Shown: positions 1 to 8,700 of the stretch, in pieces
Position numbering within the stretch: the first letter of the stretch is position 1
How the letters are laid out: each line of letters opens with the position of its first letter
From: Pedobacter sp. UBA1654
GTDB lineage: Bacteria; Bacteroidota; Bacteroidia; Sphingobacteriales; Sphingobacteriaceae
DNA: 10,850 bases
NCBI GenBank assembly: GCA_002320935.1
Contig: DCLG01000084.1
Location: forward strand, 150,355 to 161,204
Direction of reading: 5' to 3'
Position numbers and translations under genes: made by a program
The notes under the pieces: generated by a model
Seen by the model: the letters and a program-made list of their open reading frames with translations, nothing else
Databases searched by the model: none
What the model was told of the DNA's origin: nothing

Positions 1-464
1 AGACCGGAGATGGCATGTCCCGAAGTACATCCACCAGCATAACGTGCACCGAATCCCACAAGTACGCCGCCCAGGGAAAGCAATAGAAAGCCTTTAAGGG
101 AAAAAACCGCATTGAGGCTTAACAATTGAGATGGGTTTAGCTGCCCATCAAAGGCAATCCCGATGTCTTTGAGGTCTGAAACGGTGGATGTAGAGAGTTG
201 CAAAGGCTGACCGCTATCCAGTATTGTAGAAGAGATCACACCGCCTATAATCGCACCAACAATAAATAGCAGGTTCCATATTTGTTTTCTCCAGTCGAAG
301 TCAAAGAATTTGACGCTTTTTCCTGCACCGGCGATGCTGCACATCGTGCGTAAATTTGAAGATACGCCAAAGAATTTACCGAAGTAAAGAAGTAAGATCA
401 TGATGAATGCGATGGCAGCGCCTGACGTATACCATGGCCATGGTTGCTTTATAAGTTCTAACAT
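1..464 (-). CDS. YeeE/YedE-family sulfur (thiosulfate) permease, 3' part cut by window edge
   Basis: Reading leftwards from the ATG at 464, 154 codons are open to the window edge. The protein starts MLELIKQPWPWY. It shows hydrophobic segments at about residues 12-34, 62-82 and 122-140, then the signature GGCTSGHAISG at about 144-154 (Cys146). This Gly-rich GGCTSGH motif typifies the YeeE/YedE membrane family, whose studied members import thiosulfate through a relay of conserved cysteines. Cys42 is a second cysteine in a plausible position. From memory, Bacteroidota members of this short type are about 185-190 residues, so roughly the last 30 residues and final membrane segment lie outside the window. 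The Crp-like gene ends 59 bp upstream on the same strand, and a Crp-type dyad lies between them. In many Bacteroidota such pairs neighbour persulfide dioxygenase, rhodanese or a second YeeE gene, so such genes may follow to the left. Family call is firm; thiosulfate as substrate is inferred. Confidence 0.88.
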   Translation of the reverse strand, partial: MLELIKQPWPWYTSGAAIAFIMILLLYFGKFFGVSSNLRTMCSIAGAGKSVKFFDFDWRKQIWNLLFIVGAIIGGVISSTILDSGQPLQLSTSTVSDLKDIGIAFDGQLNPSQLLSLNAVFSLKGFLLLSLGGVLVGFGARYAGGCTSGHAISG

Positions 465-471
465 AATACTA

Positions 472-479
472 CAAATATG
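472..479 (-). promoter_or_regulatory. candidate -7 promoter element of the permease gene
   Basis: On the minus strand the octamer is CATATTTG, which matches the Bacteroidota -7 consensus TAnnTTTG at all fixed positions but the first. It would place transcription start only about 4 nt before the ATG at 464. No TTTG-type -33 element is visible at the usual spacing, which would fit an activator-dependent promoter using the dyad at 502-515. Confidence 0.4.
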
Positions 480-501
480 GGGTCTAAAAATCCTGACTAC
501 G

Positions 502-515
502 GTGACATTGGTCAC
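502..515. promoter_or_regulatory. Crp-type operator dyad GTGAC-N4-GTCAC
   Basis: The sequence GTGAC-ATTG-GTCAC is a perfect 5+5 inverted repeat. With flanking bases the minus strand reads TGTGA-N6-TCAC, the classical Crp half-site arrangement. It lies 9 bp beyond the end of the Crp-like gene and 38-51 bp upstream of the permease ATG. Its centre is about 40 bp upstream of the start site predicted from the -7 element at 472-479, which is class II activator geometry. The adjacent regulator carries the Arg-Glu-xxx-Arg recognition residues that contact GTGA in E. coli CRP. The dyad is seen directly; its use by the neighbouring protein is inference. Confidence 0.65.
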
Positions 516-523
516 ACAGCGAT

Positions 524-1165
524 TTATTTCAAATATTCAATGAAACTCCGATGCAGAATCACCCTCTTTTGCTGCTCCATTTTCTTTAGCAAACGTGATA
601 TCACCTCTCTGGAAGAATTCAAATCCCTGGCAATTTCACTATGGGTTAGTGCTAGTTTTCTGGTATTAAGGTCTTGATGTTGCTTCTGGAGGTAAGATTC
701 TAATCTTTCATCCATGGCTTTGAATGAAATGTTGTCGATGACCACCAGCAGTTCTTCGAATCTTGATCTATAGGTTTCCAATACAAAGTAATACCAGGTT
801 TTGTAGGTTTTCATCAACTCATCCATCAGGGCAGTTGGCACAGCCAAAACAGTTGTTTTATCTACAGCACTTGCTTTGATTTCACTGGTCTGTTGCTTGG
901 TGGAGCAGATCATGGAAAGTGCGCATGCACCTCCAGGATGAATGTAATACATGAAGAATTCGCTTCCATCATCCGCTTCGCGATATAGTTTTACTAAGCC
1001 CTCAACAACCAGCATGGTAAAACGCATGTACTGGCCGGTGGTCATCAAAGCATCGCCGGCATCGAATTGCTTTAGTGTTGCATGTTCTGCAAGTATTTGG
1101 ATTAATCCGGGTTCAAACTGCGGAAAGGCGCTATGCAGGTGCTGGGTTATGATGTTTTGGCTCAT
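524..1165 (-). CDS. Crp/Fnr-family transcriptional regulator
   Basis: A 213-residue protein with the Crp/Fnr layout: cyclic-nucleotide-binding beta-roll fold at about residues 15-125, dimerisation helix at about 125-150 and winged helix-turn-helix at about 168-205. The helix-turn-helix LTHSEIARDLNSSREVISRLL has Arg186, Glu187 and Arg191 at the positions of E. coli CRP Arg180, Glu181 and Arg185, predicting a GTGA half-site. The phosphate-binding cassette lacks the Arg-Ser pair needed for cAMP and instead reads GGACALSMIC, with Cys81 and Cys87. The ligand is therefore probably not cAMP. The frame stays open to an ATG at 1216, but those extra 17 residues overlap the candidate promoter and are atypical for the family, so the ATG at 1165 is preferred. 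The gene precedes the YeeE/YedE permease on the same strand and diverges from the phospholipase gene. A sulfur-species signal is plausible from context but unproven. Confidence 0.87.
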   Translation of the reverse strand: MSQNIITQHLHSAFPQFEPGLIQILAEHATLKQFDAGDALMTTGQYMRFTMLVVEGLVKLYREADDGSEFFMYYIHPGGACALSMICSTKQQTSEIKASAVDKTTVLAVPTALMDELMKTYKTWYYFVLETYRSRFEELLVVIDNISFKAMDERLESYLQKQHQDLNTRKLALTHSEIARDLNSSREVISRLLKKMEQQKRVILHRSFIEYLK

Positions 1166-1190
1166 AGAGTTCTTTGTTATGGATAACGTG

Positions 1191-1197
1191 CAAAGTA
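1191..1197 (-). promoter_or_regulatory. candidate -7 element of the Crp-like gene
   Basis: The minus strand reads GTACTTTGCA, similar to the Bacteroidota -7 motif TAnnTTTG but with one base fewer between TA and TTTG. It lies about 25 bp upstream of the preferred ATG at 1165, giving a leader of roughly 20 nt. No convincing -33 element is visible. It helps to reject the longer N-terminal start at 1216. Confidence 0.3.
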
Positions 1198-1224
1198 CAT
1201 ACCTGAATATAAGCATAAGCTTTC

Positions 1225-1232
1225 TATCTTAG
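1225..1232 (+). promoter_or_regulatory. candidate -7 element of the phospholipase C gene
   Basis: TATCTTAG matches TAnnTTTG at five of six fixed positions and would give a leader of about 25 nt before the ATG at 1264. No -33 element is convincing. It overlaps the start of the direct repeat at 1231-1248, so the two readings compete. Confidence 0.3.
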
Positions 1233-1248
1233 TCAATAGGCGGTCAAT
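1231..1248 (+). repeat. 7-4-7 direct repeat (Pho-box-like layout) before phospholipase C
   Basis: AGTCAAT and GGTCAAT are 7-bp direct repeats separated by 4 bp, so the repeat period is 11 bp. That is the architecture of a PhoB site (CTGTCAT-N4-CTGTCAT), and the GTCA core is shared. It ends 15 bp before the phospholipase ATG, which is closer to the gene than an activator site usually sits. The repeat is seen directly; regulatory function is speculative. Confidence 0.25.
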
Positions 1249-1263
1249 CAAATCAGCATAGTC

Positions 1264-3753
1264 ATGAACGACAACAGAAGAGCATTCATCAAAAAAGCGA
1301 GTTTACTTAGCGGCGCGGCAGGCCTGTTCAGCGTGTTTCCGGAAGCGATTCAAAAGGCTCTTGCCATAGAGGCGAAAGCCGGCAGCACGTATTTGGACGC
1401 AGCGCACGTCGTTTTTCTCATGCAGGAAAACCGTTCCTTTGACCATTGTTTCGGGACATTAAAGGGTGTACGCGGGTTCAATGACCCAAGGGCAATGAAG
1501 CTGGCGAACAATAATCCGGTATGGCTGCAAAGTAATGCTGCGGGAAAGACCTATGCTCCTTTCCGGCTCAACTTGAAAGACACTAAATCCACCTGGATGA
1601 GCTCACTGCCACATTCCTGGGAAAACCAGGTGGACGCATTGAACGGTGGTAAAAATGATAACTGGTTGGATGCTAAAAAGTCGGGCAACAAGGATTTCGC
1701 GCACATGCCCCTGACCATGGGTTATTACAACAGGGAAGACCTCCCTTTCTATTACGCCCTGGCAGATGCATTTACCGTATGCGACCAGCACTTCTGTTCT
1801 TCGCTTACGGGTACGAGTCCTAACCGGCTGTTCTTCTGGAGCGGCACCATTCGGGCGGAGCAACACGAAGACTCAAAGGCTCATGTATGGAATGATGAGA
1901 TCGACCATAAGGATATTCATTGGACGACTTTCCCTGAGCGTCTGGAGGAACTCGGCGTCTCCTGGAAAACCTATCAGAATGAGCTTAGCATTCCTGTAGG
2001 GTTTGAGGGGGAGGAGGCCGACTGGCTCGCCAACTTCACCGACAATGACCTGGAGTTCTTTAAGCAGTTTAATGTGCGTTTACACCCGCAGCATCTGGCA
2101 TTTTTAGAGCAGCAGTCGAAAGCACTGCCAATGGAGATTGAAAGTTTAAAAGCACTGCTCAAGCAGAATCCTAATGATGAAAAAAAAGCAGCGCTGCTGA
2201 AGAAAAAAGAAGCAAGCTTAGCGAAAGTATCAGCCGATCGGAAGATTTGGACGCAAGCGCGATATGAAGGGTTATCTGCCAGGGAGAAGAGCATCCATCA
2301 AAAGGCTTTTGTAACCAATGTAAATGATCCGGATTACCACAAGCTGGTTGATATGCAGTACGAGGAAAATGGTGCTGCACGTAACATGAAGATCCCGAAA
2401 GGGGATGTGTTGCATCAGTTCCGCAAGGATGTTGCGGAGGGGAACTTGCCAACCGTTTCCTGGCTTGTCCCACCCTGCAACTTTTCCGACCATCCGGGTG
2501 CACCCTGGTATGGCGCCTGGTACATCTCCGAAGTGATGGATATCCTTACCAAAAATGAGGAGGTTTTCAAGAAGACTATCTTCATTTTAACCTATGATGA
2601 GAACGACGGCTACTTTGATCACGTGCCGCCTTTTTTACCGCCTCATACTGAAAAGGCGGAAACTGGTAAAGCATCTGCTGGAATGAATACCCGGGCAGAA
2701 TTCGTTTCTATGAAGCAGGAGATGGCGCGTGGCTTTGATGAAAAGCGTGAAAGTGCAGTCGGGCTCGGCTTCCGGGTACCGATGCTGGTGGTGTCGCCAT
2801 GGACCAAAGGGGGCTATGTGAACTCCCAGGTTTTTGATCATACCTCCAACCTGCAGTTCCTGGAACATTTCTTATCTGCCAGGACAGGGAAGAAGGTGGA
2901 ACAAGCACAGATCAGTGATTGGCGCAGAACTGTATGTGGTGATCTGAGCTCTGTTTTCCGCGTAGCTGATGATAAGCCTTCTGCAATGCCATCAGCGCTG
3001 AAAAAGGAAGCATTCATCCAAAGTATTCATAATGCCAGGTTCAAAGGACTGCCTTCGGGATTTAACTCCGCCCACGTTCCCATGCAGGAAAAAGGGATTC
3101 GGCCCTCCAATGCGTTACCTTATCAATTGGAAGTAAACGCAAGATATGATCCTTTAACAAGAAAGCTGGAGATTGCATTTGAATCCAAAGCTGAGGCTTT
3201 CGGCAAGCAGACTGCAGGTGCAGCATTTATCGTGTATTTCCCTGGAAATACGAGCCGGTCAGGTGCTGAGGGGAAACAAAGCTGGTCAAAGATGAATAAC
3301 AGGCATTACGCCGTAAAAGCTGGCGACCGGGTGATTGATGAATATCCGCTTTCCATGTTTGAAAAGGAGCAGTACCACCTGGAAGTTTACGGCCCCAACG
3401 GTTTTTACCGGGTGTTTAAGGGTGAACACAATGGTCCGCGATTGGAGGTCGCCTGCGAAAGTCAGCTGGATCGGCTTAATCCCAAAAAGCTTTCAGGCAA
3501 TGTCATATTAAAGGTGCATGGAAAGCTGAATGCTGCAATCACCATAACAGATAACGCTTATAAGCAACCGGAAAAGAAGGTCGCTTTAAAAGGCGGCAGC
3601 GCTTCAACGGTGATAGAACTGAGTAGGAGCCATTGCTGGTACGACTTCAGCGTAGCTGTGGATGGTTTTCCAAATTATCTTCAGCGGTTCGCGGGGCGGG
3701 TGGAAACCGGAGCAGCCGGATTCAGCGATCCTTTTATGGCTGGGATAATATAG
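1264..3753 (+). CDS. phosphocholine-specific phospholipase C, Tat-exported
   Basis: An 829-residue enzyme of the AcpA/PlcN-PlcH phosphoesterase family, which hydrolyses phosphatidylcholine (often sphingomyelin too) to phosphocholine and diacylglycerol (or ceramide). The N-terminus has a twin-arginine signal, RRAFIKKASLLSG (Arg5-Arg6), so a folded enzyme is exported by Tat. Catalytic-domain landmarks, in order: ENRSFDH at 55-61; the loop LTGTSPNRLFFWSGT at 181-195, which carries the threonine expected as nucleophile; NLPTVSWLVPP at 394-404; TYDENDGYFDH at 443-453; and FDHTS at 524-528. A Lys/Glu-rich helical stretch spans about 285-325. The C-terminal 200 residues look like two tandem DUF756 beta modules (about 620-735 and 745-825). 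The length fits full-length family members and no break is visible. The ATG at 1264 places the RR motif where a Tat signal needs it. Transcribed alone, it diverges from the Crp-like gene and faces susD. Hemolytic activity cannot be judged from sequence. Confidence 0.93.
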   Translation: MNDNRRAFIKKASLLSGAAGLFSVFPEAIQKALAIEAKAGSTYLDAAHVVFLMQENRSFDHCFGTLKGVRGFNDPRAMKLANNNPVWLQSNAAGKTYAPFRLNLKDTKSTWMSSLPHSWENQVDALNGGKNDNWLDAKKSGNKDFAHMPLTMGYYNREDLPFYYALADAFTVCDQHFCSSLTGTSPNRLFFWSGTIRAEQHEDSKAHVWNDEIDHKDIHWTTFPERLEELGVSWKTYQNELSIPVGFEGEEADWLANFTDNDLEFFKQFNVRLHPQHLAFLEQQSKALPMEIESLKALLKQNPNDEKKAALLKKKEASLAKVSADRKIWTQARYEGLSAREKSIHQKAFVTNVNDPDYHKLVDMQYEENGAARNMKIPKGDVLHQFRKDVAEGNLPTVSWLVPPCNFSDHPGAPWYGAWYISEVMDILTKNEEVFKKTIFILTYDENDGYFDHVPPFLPPHTEKAETGKASAGMNTRAEFVSMKQEMARGFDEKRESAVGLGFRVPMLVVSPWTKGGYVNSQVFDHTSNLQFLEHFLSARTGKKVEQAQISDWRRTVCGDLSSVFRVADDKPSAMPSALKKEAFIQSIHNARFKGLPSGFNSAHVPMQEKGIRPSNALPYQLEVNARYDPLTRKLEIAFESKAEAFGKQTAGAAFIVYFPGNTSRSGAEGKQSWSKMNNRHYAVKAGDRVIDEYPLSMFEKEQYHLEVYGPNGFYRVFKGEHNGPRLEVACESQLDRLNPKKLSGNVILKVHGKLNAAITITDNAYKQPEKKVALKGGSASTVIELSRSHCWYDFSVAVDGFPNYLQRFAGRVETGAAGFSDPFMAGII

Positions 3754-3785
3754 AAAAAGGGGATGCTTTTGGCACCCCCTTTTTT
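3754..3785. terminator. bidirectional rho-independent terminator between plc and susD
   Basis: Immediately after the plc stop codon, AAAAAGGGG (3754-3762) pairs with CCCCTTTTT (within 3776-3784). An A/C mismatch follows, then an inner TGC/GCA pairing around a TTTTG loop. The run of A on one side and T on the other gives a U-tract in both directions. It can therefore end both the phospholipase transcript and the oncoming susC-susD transcript, whose last codon ends at 3795. Confidence 0.85.
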
Positions 3786-3794
3786 GTGGATTGG

Positions 3795-5699
3795 TTATTT
3801 TTTCGCCCACCATAGCGGGGTTAGAATCTCATCCTTACCGCCAAGATCTGCCAGTGCCTGGCTATAACCTGCGGCATTGGTGTTCTTTAAGTTAGAAGGA
3901 TATCTAAGTCGCTGCGGAAAGAACTGTACATTGCTGGTCATGTAGTTCGCATCTGTAAGCGCTGGCAAGGTTATAATTGGAATCTCTATTGCAGGGTTCT
4001 CAAAGAAAGGTAAACCTGTTCTTCTGTGATCGTTCCAGGTTTCCAATGGCAACCATGGCGTTTGTGCAATAAACTTCTGTGTCATAATCTTGGTTAAATG
4101 ATCGTTTTTAACGCTTCCGTTTTTGTAAAGATCATTTTTAGGGTAAGCTACAGTAGTAGATCCTTTTGCACCAGTAAACCCATCTTCAAACTCCATTACA
4201 CGACTTGTCGGTTCTGTAGTGTGGTTCCATGCTACGGATGTACCAACACGGTTGTAGCTGTCTGATGTCAGGTAGGAACCTACCGACGTACCATTGTACT
4301 CAAAGCTTTTCTGAATGGCAGTCTCGTAAGCCGCTTGTCCCGTCATCGGGGTGTTCCAACCACGAACTGCAGCTTCAGCAATCAGGAAGTAAGTTTCCCA
4401 TGGACCAAAGAAGACTCTCTTATTTGTGCTTGTACGGAACTGCATGTTAATACGCGGCATGGCTCCGGTAAAGTTGTATACCAGGTTCATACCTGTTTTA
4501 GTACCCCATGCACCGTTTATCCTGGCATTCCAGGTGTACTTAGCGTTGATGGCTTTAATATCCTTTCCAGCTGCATCTCTAAGTGGTCTCGTAGTGATGG
4601 TGTCATTCGTATTCTGATCAGGGAAGTTCGGGTTTTCTACATCTCCAGGAATACTGAAAAGTACATAGGCACGAGGGTCCATGATTTCTGGTAATCCGTC
4701 AAACCAATATCCTGCACCTGGTGCATTGGTTTTAGTTGCAAAATGATCCGGATAACTTTGTCCAAGCCAGTTCGCAGGTTTGATGTAAGGCTGAAATTTA
4801 GCATCCAGTATATCGGCACTTTTGATACCACCCAATCCAATCATCAGGTTGTTGATCGTTGCCGAAATCGGTTGGGCATTCCATGAACGGCTCATTACAC
4901 CGGTTAGGTCACTCCAGCCATCTCTTTCCTGAACCTGGAAGCTTTCATTCATGTTGGTGATGAAGTCGTTGGTAGCACCGGCGGTTGCCATCACTGCTTC
5001 GAACTCCGACTGTGCTTTAGCTGGATCCGCTTCAGATAAGCGCATTGCTAAACGCATACGAAGAGAGTTCGCATATTTACGCCATTTGGCGTAGTCATAT
5101 CCATAAGCAGGGTCTTGTTTGTCCAATCCTGATGGATTTTGAACAGCAAGGTCCAGCTTCTGGCTTGCATCTGCAAGTTCAGCAAGGATATGATAGTAGA
5201 CCGTTTTAACATCGTCAAACTGCGGATTGGTACCGTTAAATGCATTTACCGGAATTGGACCGAAGTTATCGGACATCTCGCTCATCAGGTAAGCTCTCCA
5301 GATACGGGCAACCTGTACCAGGTTTGGCGTATGTGGCTTCGCAATACCGGCAGCAGTTTGCTTGTCGGCCAATTGAATAGCGGTGTTCGCAGCATTTAGC
5401 CAGTTTGATATCTGGTCATAATAAACGCTTGTCCACTGGTCATTGTAGTTACCAACGGTTATTGTACCAGCTTCCGACATCTGACGGCCGGCAGATTTCC
5501 AGTAAAGCACGAAAGAACGTTCTGCTACATCTGGGTTCATCTGCGCGCCGATAATGGAGCCATTGATAAAGTATTCTAACTGTGCCTGCTCATCATTTGC
5601 GGCAACAGGGTTTACATTGATTTCTTCAAATTTCTTGCACGATGCCAGCACCAGGGTTGCTGCCAAAAGCATGCATGATTTTTTTATGATTTGTTTCAT
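3795..5699 (-). CDS. SusD/RagB-family outer-membrane lipoprotein (nutrient-binding)
   Basis: A 634-residue surface lipoprotein, the substrate-capturing lid of a SusC-SusD complex. The signal peptide ends in the lipobox LASC with Cys21, followed by KKFEEI, consistent with the charged surface-export signal of Bacteroidota lipoproteins. The mature N-terminus, with FEEINVNP, is typical of the SusD-like family. The helical TPR-like region includes ARIWRAYLMSEMSDNFGPIP and YAKWRKYANSLRMRLAMRLS. The C-terminus ends with WNDHRRTGLP, LRYPSNLKNTN and TPLWW, all common in this family (the SusD-like_2 / RagB branch). It is somewhat longer than the usual 500-560 residues but looks intact. It starts 18 bp after the susC stop, so the two are co-transcribed, and the shared terminator follows. 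The ligand cannot be read from sequence because no enzyme gene lies in the unit. Confidence 0.94.
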   Translation of the reverse strand: MKQIIKKSCMLLAATLVLASCKKFEEINVNPVAANDEQAQLEYFINGSIIGAQMNPDVAERSFVLYWKSAGRQMSEAGTITVGNYNDQWTSVYYDQISNWLNAANTAIQLADKQTAAGIAKPHTPNLVQVARIWRAYLMSEMSDNFGPIPVNAFNGTNPQFDDVKTVYYHILAELADASQKLDLAVQNPSGLDKQDPAYGYDYAKWRKYANSLRMRLAMRLSEADPAKAQSEFEAVMATAGATNDFITNMNESFQVQERDGWSDLTGVMSRSWNAQPISATINNLMIGLGGIKSADILDAKFQPYIKPANWLGQSYPDHFATKTNAPGAGYWFDGLPEIMDPRAYVLFSIPGDVENPNFPDQNTNDTITTRPLRDAAGKDIKAINAKYTWNARINGAWGTKTGMNLVYNFTGAMPRINMQFRTSTNKRVFFGPWETYFLIAEAAVRGWNTPMTGQAAYETAIQKSFEYNGTSVGSYLTSDSYNRVGTSVAWNHTTEPTSRVMEFEDGFTGAKGSTTVAYPKNDLYKNGSVKNDHLTKIMTQKFIAQTPWLPLETWNDHRRTGLPFFENPAIEIPIITLPALTDANYMTSNVQFFPQRLRYPSNLKNTNAAGYSQALADLGGKDEILTPLWWAKK

Positions 5700-5717
5700 G
5701 ATCTCTAGCGGGATAGA

Positions 5718-8700
5718 TTAAAATCCTAATGTTAAGTTAAAGGAGAATGAACGGCTTGTTGGTGCTGCACCATTTTCAAATCCAGTTGCATTGGTGTTTG
5801 TGGCAAATACCGACTCTGGATCCAATCCATTCATATGGCTGGTGATTAGCCATACGTTGTTGCAGGAAACACCCACTTTTGCACGCTGTATAAATGTTTT
5901 TTCAAGCATTTTTGGCGAGAAGTTGTAAGCAAGGTTGATGTTCCGGATACGGATATTCGAAGCGTCATATAAGTTTGCTTCCGTAATACCAAGGTTTCCG
6001 ATACCAGCAACTGCTGCCCAGTATTGCTGAGGCGTTACAGCTTTCGTGTTTTGTTCCAACTGGTTGTTTGCGTTAAGGACCACACCAGGTGTTACCATGT
6101 TTTCACGTAAGCCGTTTACAACAGTTTTATCTGAGGTACCGTTGCGCTGCATATTTGCAAGCGTCGCAGAGAAGATCTTACCTCCGAAACGTCCATCAAT
6201 TAAGAATGACAAGTTAAATCCTTTGTATGAAAAGGTGTTTGTAATACCAAGCAATGCATTAGCTTGCTGGTTACCTAATCTTACGTTCTGATTTCCAACT
6301 TGCGGCAAACCATTCGCATCCAGCAAAAGCTCACCATGGAAAGGACTAGCAGCATCCTCAACTCTTCTGAAAGTACTTCCGTAGATTTCGCCGTAACGCT
6401 GACCTTTAACAGCATATACTGCAACATCATCAAAACCACCTAAACGGTATAGGTCCAGGCCGTCTTTAATAGAAACTACTGTGTTTTTGTTGCGGGAGAA
6501 GTTAACGCCCATGTTCCAGTTTACTCCGGTTTCACTTTGTAAGATCTTGCCATCAAGCGTTAGCTCAATACCAGTATTCTGGATATCACCGCTGTTTATT
6601 TTCATAAACCTGTAACCGCTAAGTGGGTCCATTGGCAAGTTCAGCAACTGGTTAGTGGCATTCGATTTATAGATTGCGAAGTCTAATCCTACACGGTTAG
6701 CGAATAACCTTAGTTCGGCACCAGCCTCATAAGATTTGATCAACTCGTTTCTCACGTTAGGATCAAAAAGGATTTCATTCCTTGATCCTGTGGTTCCGCC
6801 ATTAGGGTCTTTCCCGATGTTGTAGGTGTTGTATAATTGATATGCAGGTAAGTCGTTACCAACCGAAGCTGCAGAACCTCTTACTTTCGCATAAGTGATC
6901 CATTCTGGTACTGTGGTACCCAATTTGGACAACATTTCTGTAACAACAAGGGACACGTTAAGTGAAGGGTAGAAGAATGAGCGGTTTGCCATGCTCAAAG
7001 TAGAACTCCAGTCGTTACGGAAAGTTCCGTCCACGAATAAGTAGCCATCCCAGTTTACACCTACTGTTCCGTAAAGGGAGTTGATGCGGCGCTGGTTGAA
7101 CAGTTGCTCAACAGTTGGGTTGTTGATACCATTGTTTAATGAAAACAGGTTCGGAACATTTAACTGTCCTGAATTTCCATTTAAGCCACTGTTTTGTTGT
7201 GACATTAAGTTACCTCCAACGGTGAAGTTACCACCAAGGCGGTCGATCAGATTATCTTTCTGTCCGGATAGCAAGAAGCTGAAGTTGGTCTCTGTGAAGG
7301 TCTGTTTACCCAGGCTGTACATACCGCCAGGGTTTGAAGGACTACCTCCGTATAGTTTACCTTCTGTAGTGGTGCTGAATTTATCTGCACCTGCTTTAAT
7401 CTCAGCATTCAACCAATCGTTAACCTGGTATTTCAATGATCCGTTTAGCAAGTAACGGTCACGAACATCCTGGTTACGGTTGTAATCTCTCGCCCAATAT
7501 GGGTTTAGTTGCGAGCTGTTGTTATACCAGATCATTCTGTCTGTTAGCGGATCTACAGCCGGGTTTAACTGGCGGATATCCAATGATCTTGGAAACTGAT
7601 ACAAAGTAGCGAAAACGTTGTTCGGGTTAGCACCGGTAGCAGGTCTGTTTTGCGCATTTGAATTGCTGTACTGCACTTTGGTATCTACAGTCCATCTGTC
7701 GTCTTCACCAAACTTGCTGATTGCTCTTGCAAGTAAGTTGGTACGCTGAAGTTTAGCACCTGGAATCATACTTCTGTCGTCTAAACGATTGAAGGAAGTA
7801 TAAACAGAGGTAGATTTATATTGCTGCTGTAGCGATAAACTTTGGTTTGAGCTAAAGCCCTGATCTGCATAGTTGCTAAGGTTATCGTGCGCACTCAGCA
7901 CTTCCTGCTCACCTCTCCAGTTGGTTACGGTCTGACCGGCAATCTTTGGTCCCCAGCTGGTGCTCAGCATCGGGTCAAATCCATTCTGATCACCCTGTGC
8001 GTAATCGTTCTGCATGTTAGGACGGGTAAAGATGTCCTCAACTCCGAAAGTAGAAGATACTGTAATACCTAAACCTTTCTGAATACGACCGCTTTTGGTG
8101 GTAATTAGAATTACACCGTTACCTGCTCTTGATCCATATAGTGCGGATGCAGATGGGCCTTTCAGTACGGATACACTTTCAATATCTTCAGAGTTGATGT
8201 CTGATAATCCGTTACCATAATCGATTGATGGATTGTAGTAATCATTGTTGGTTGCACCAGTGAAGTTGTTTACCGGTACCCCGTCAATTACAATCAGTGG
8301 CTGGTTGTCGCCAGTAAGGGAGTTGTTACCCCTTAACGTGATTTTGGAAGATCCTGCCGGACCGTTGCTTGACCTGGTTACCTGTAAGCCGGACACTTTT
8401 CCGGACAAGGTATTCACCACGTTTGGCTCACGGGCTTCAACAAGAGATTCACCTTTCACTTCCTGTACGGCATAACCCAGGGATTTCTTTTCCCTTTGGA
8501 TACCAAGTGCAGTTACGACAACTTCATTCAGGTTATTGCTTTCGTCTGCAAGTACCACGTTTATGGTGTTTGATGTACCTACGGTTACTTCCTGGGTTTG
8601 AAAACCAATGTAACGGAAGATCAATACGCTACCTTTAGCGGCGGAGATACTGAATTTTCCTTCGGCATTCGAACTTACACCTTGTGTGGTGCCTTTAACT

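Noticed and set aside
1166..1216. Seventeen-residue N-terminal extension of the Crp-like protein (ATG at 1216)
   Set aside because: The extension has no counterpart in the family and covers the candidate promoter; the ATG at 1165 gives a normal 213-residue protein.
4335..4694. Plus-strand open frame of 119 codons inside susD
   Set aside because: It is antisense to an intact SusD frame and has no recognisable protein features.
7081..7455. Plus-strand open frame of 124 codons inside susC
   Set aside because: It is antisense within the beta-barrel coding region, whose translation is continuous and family-like.
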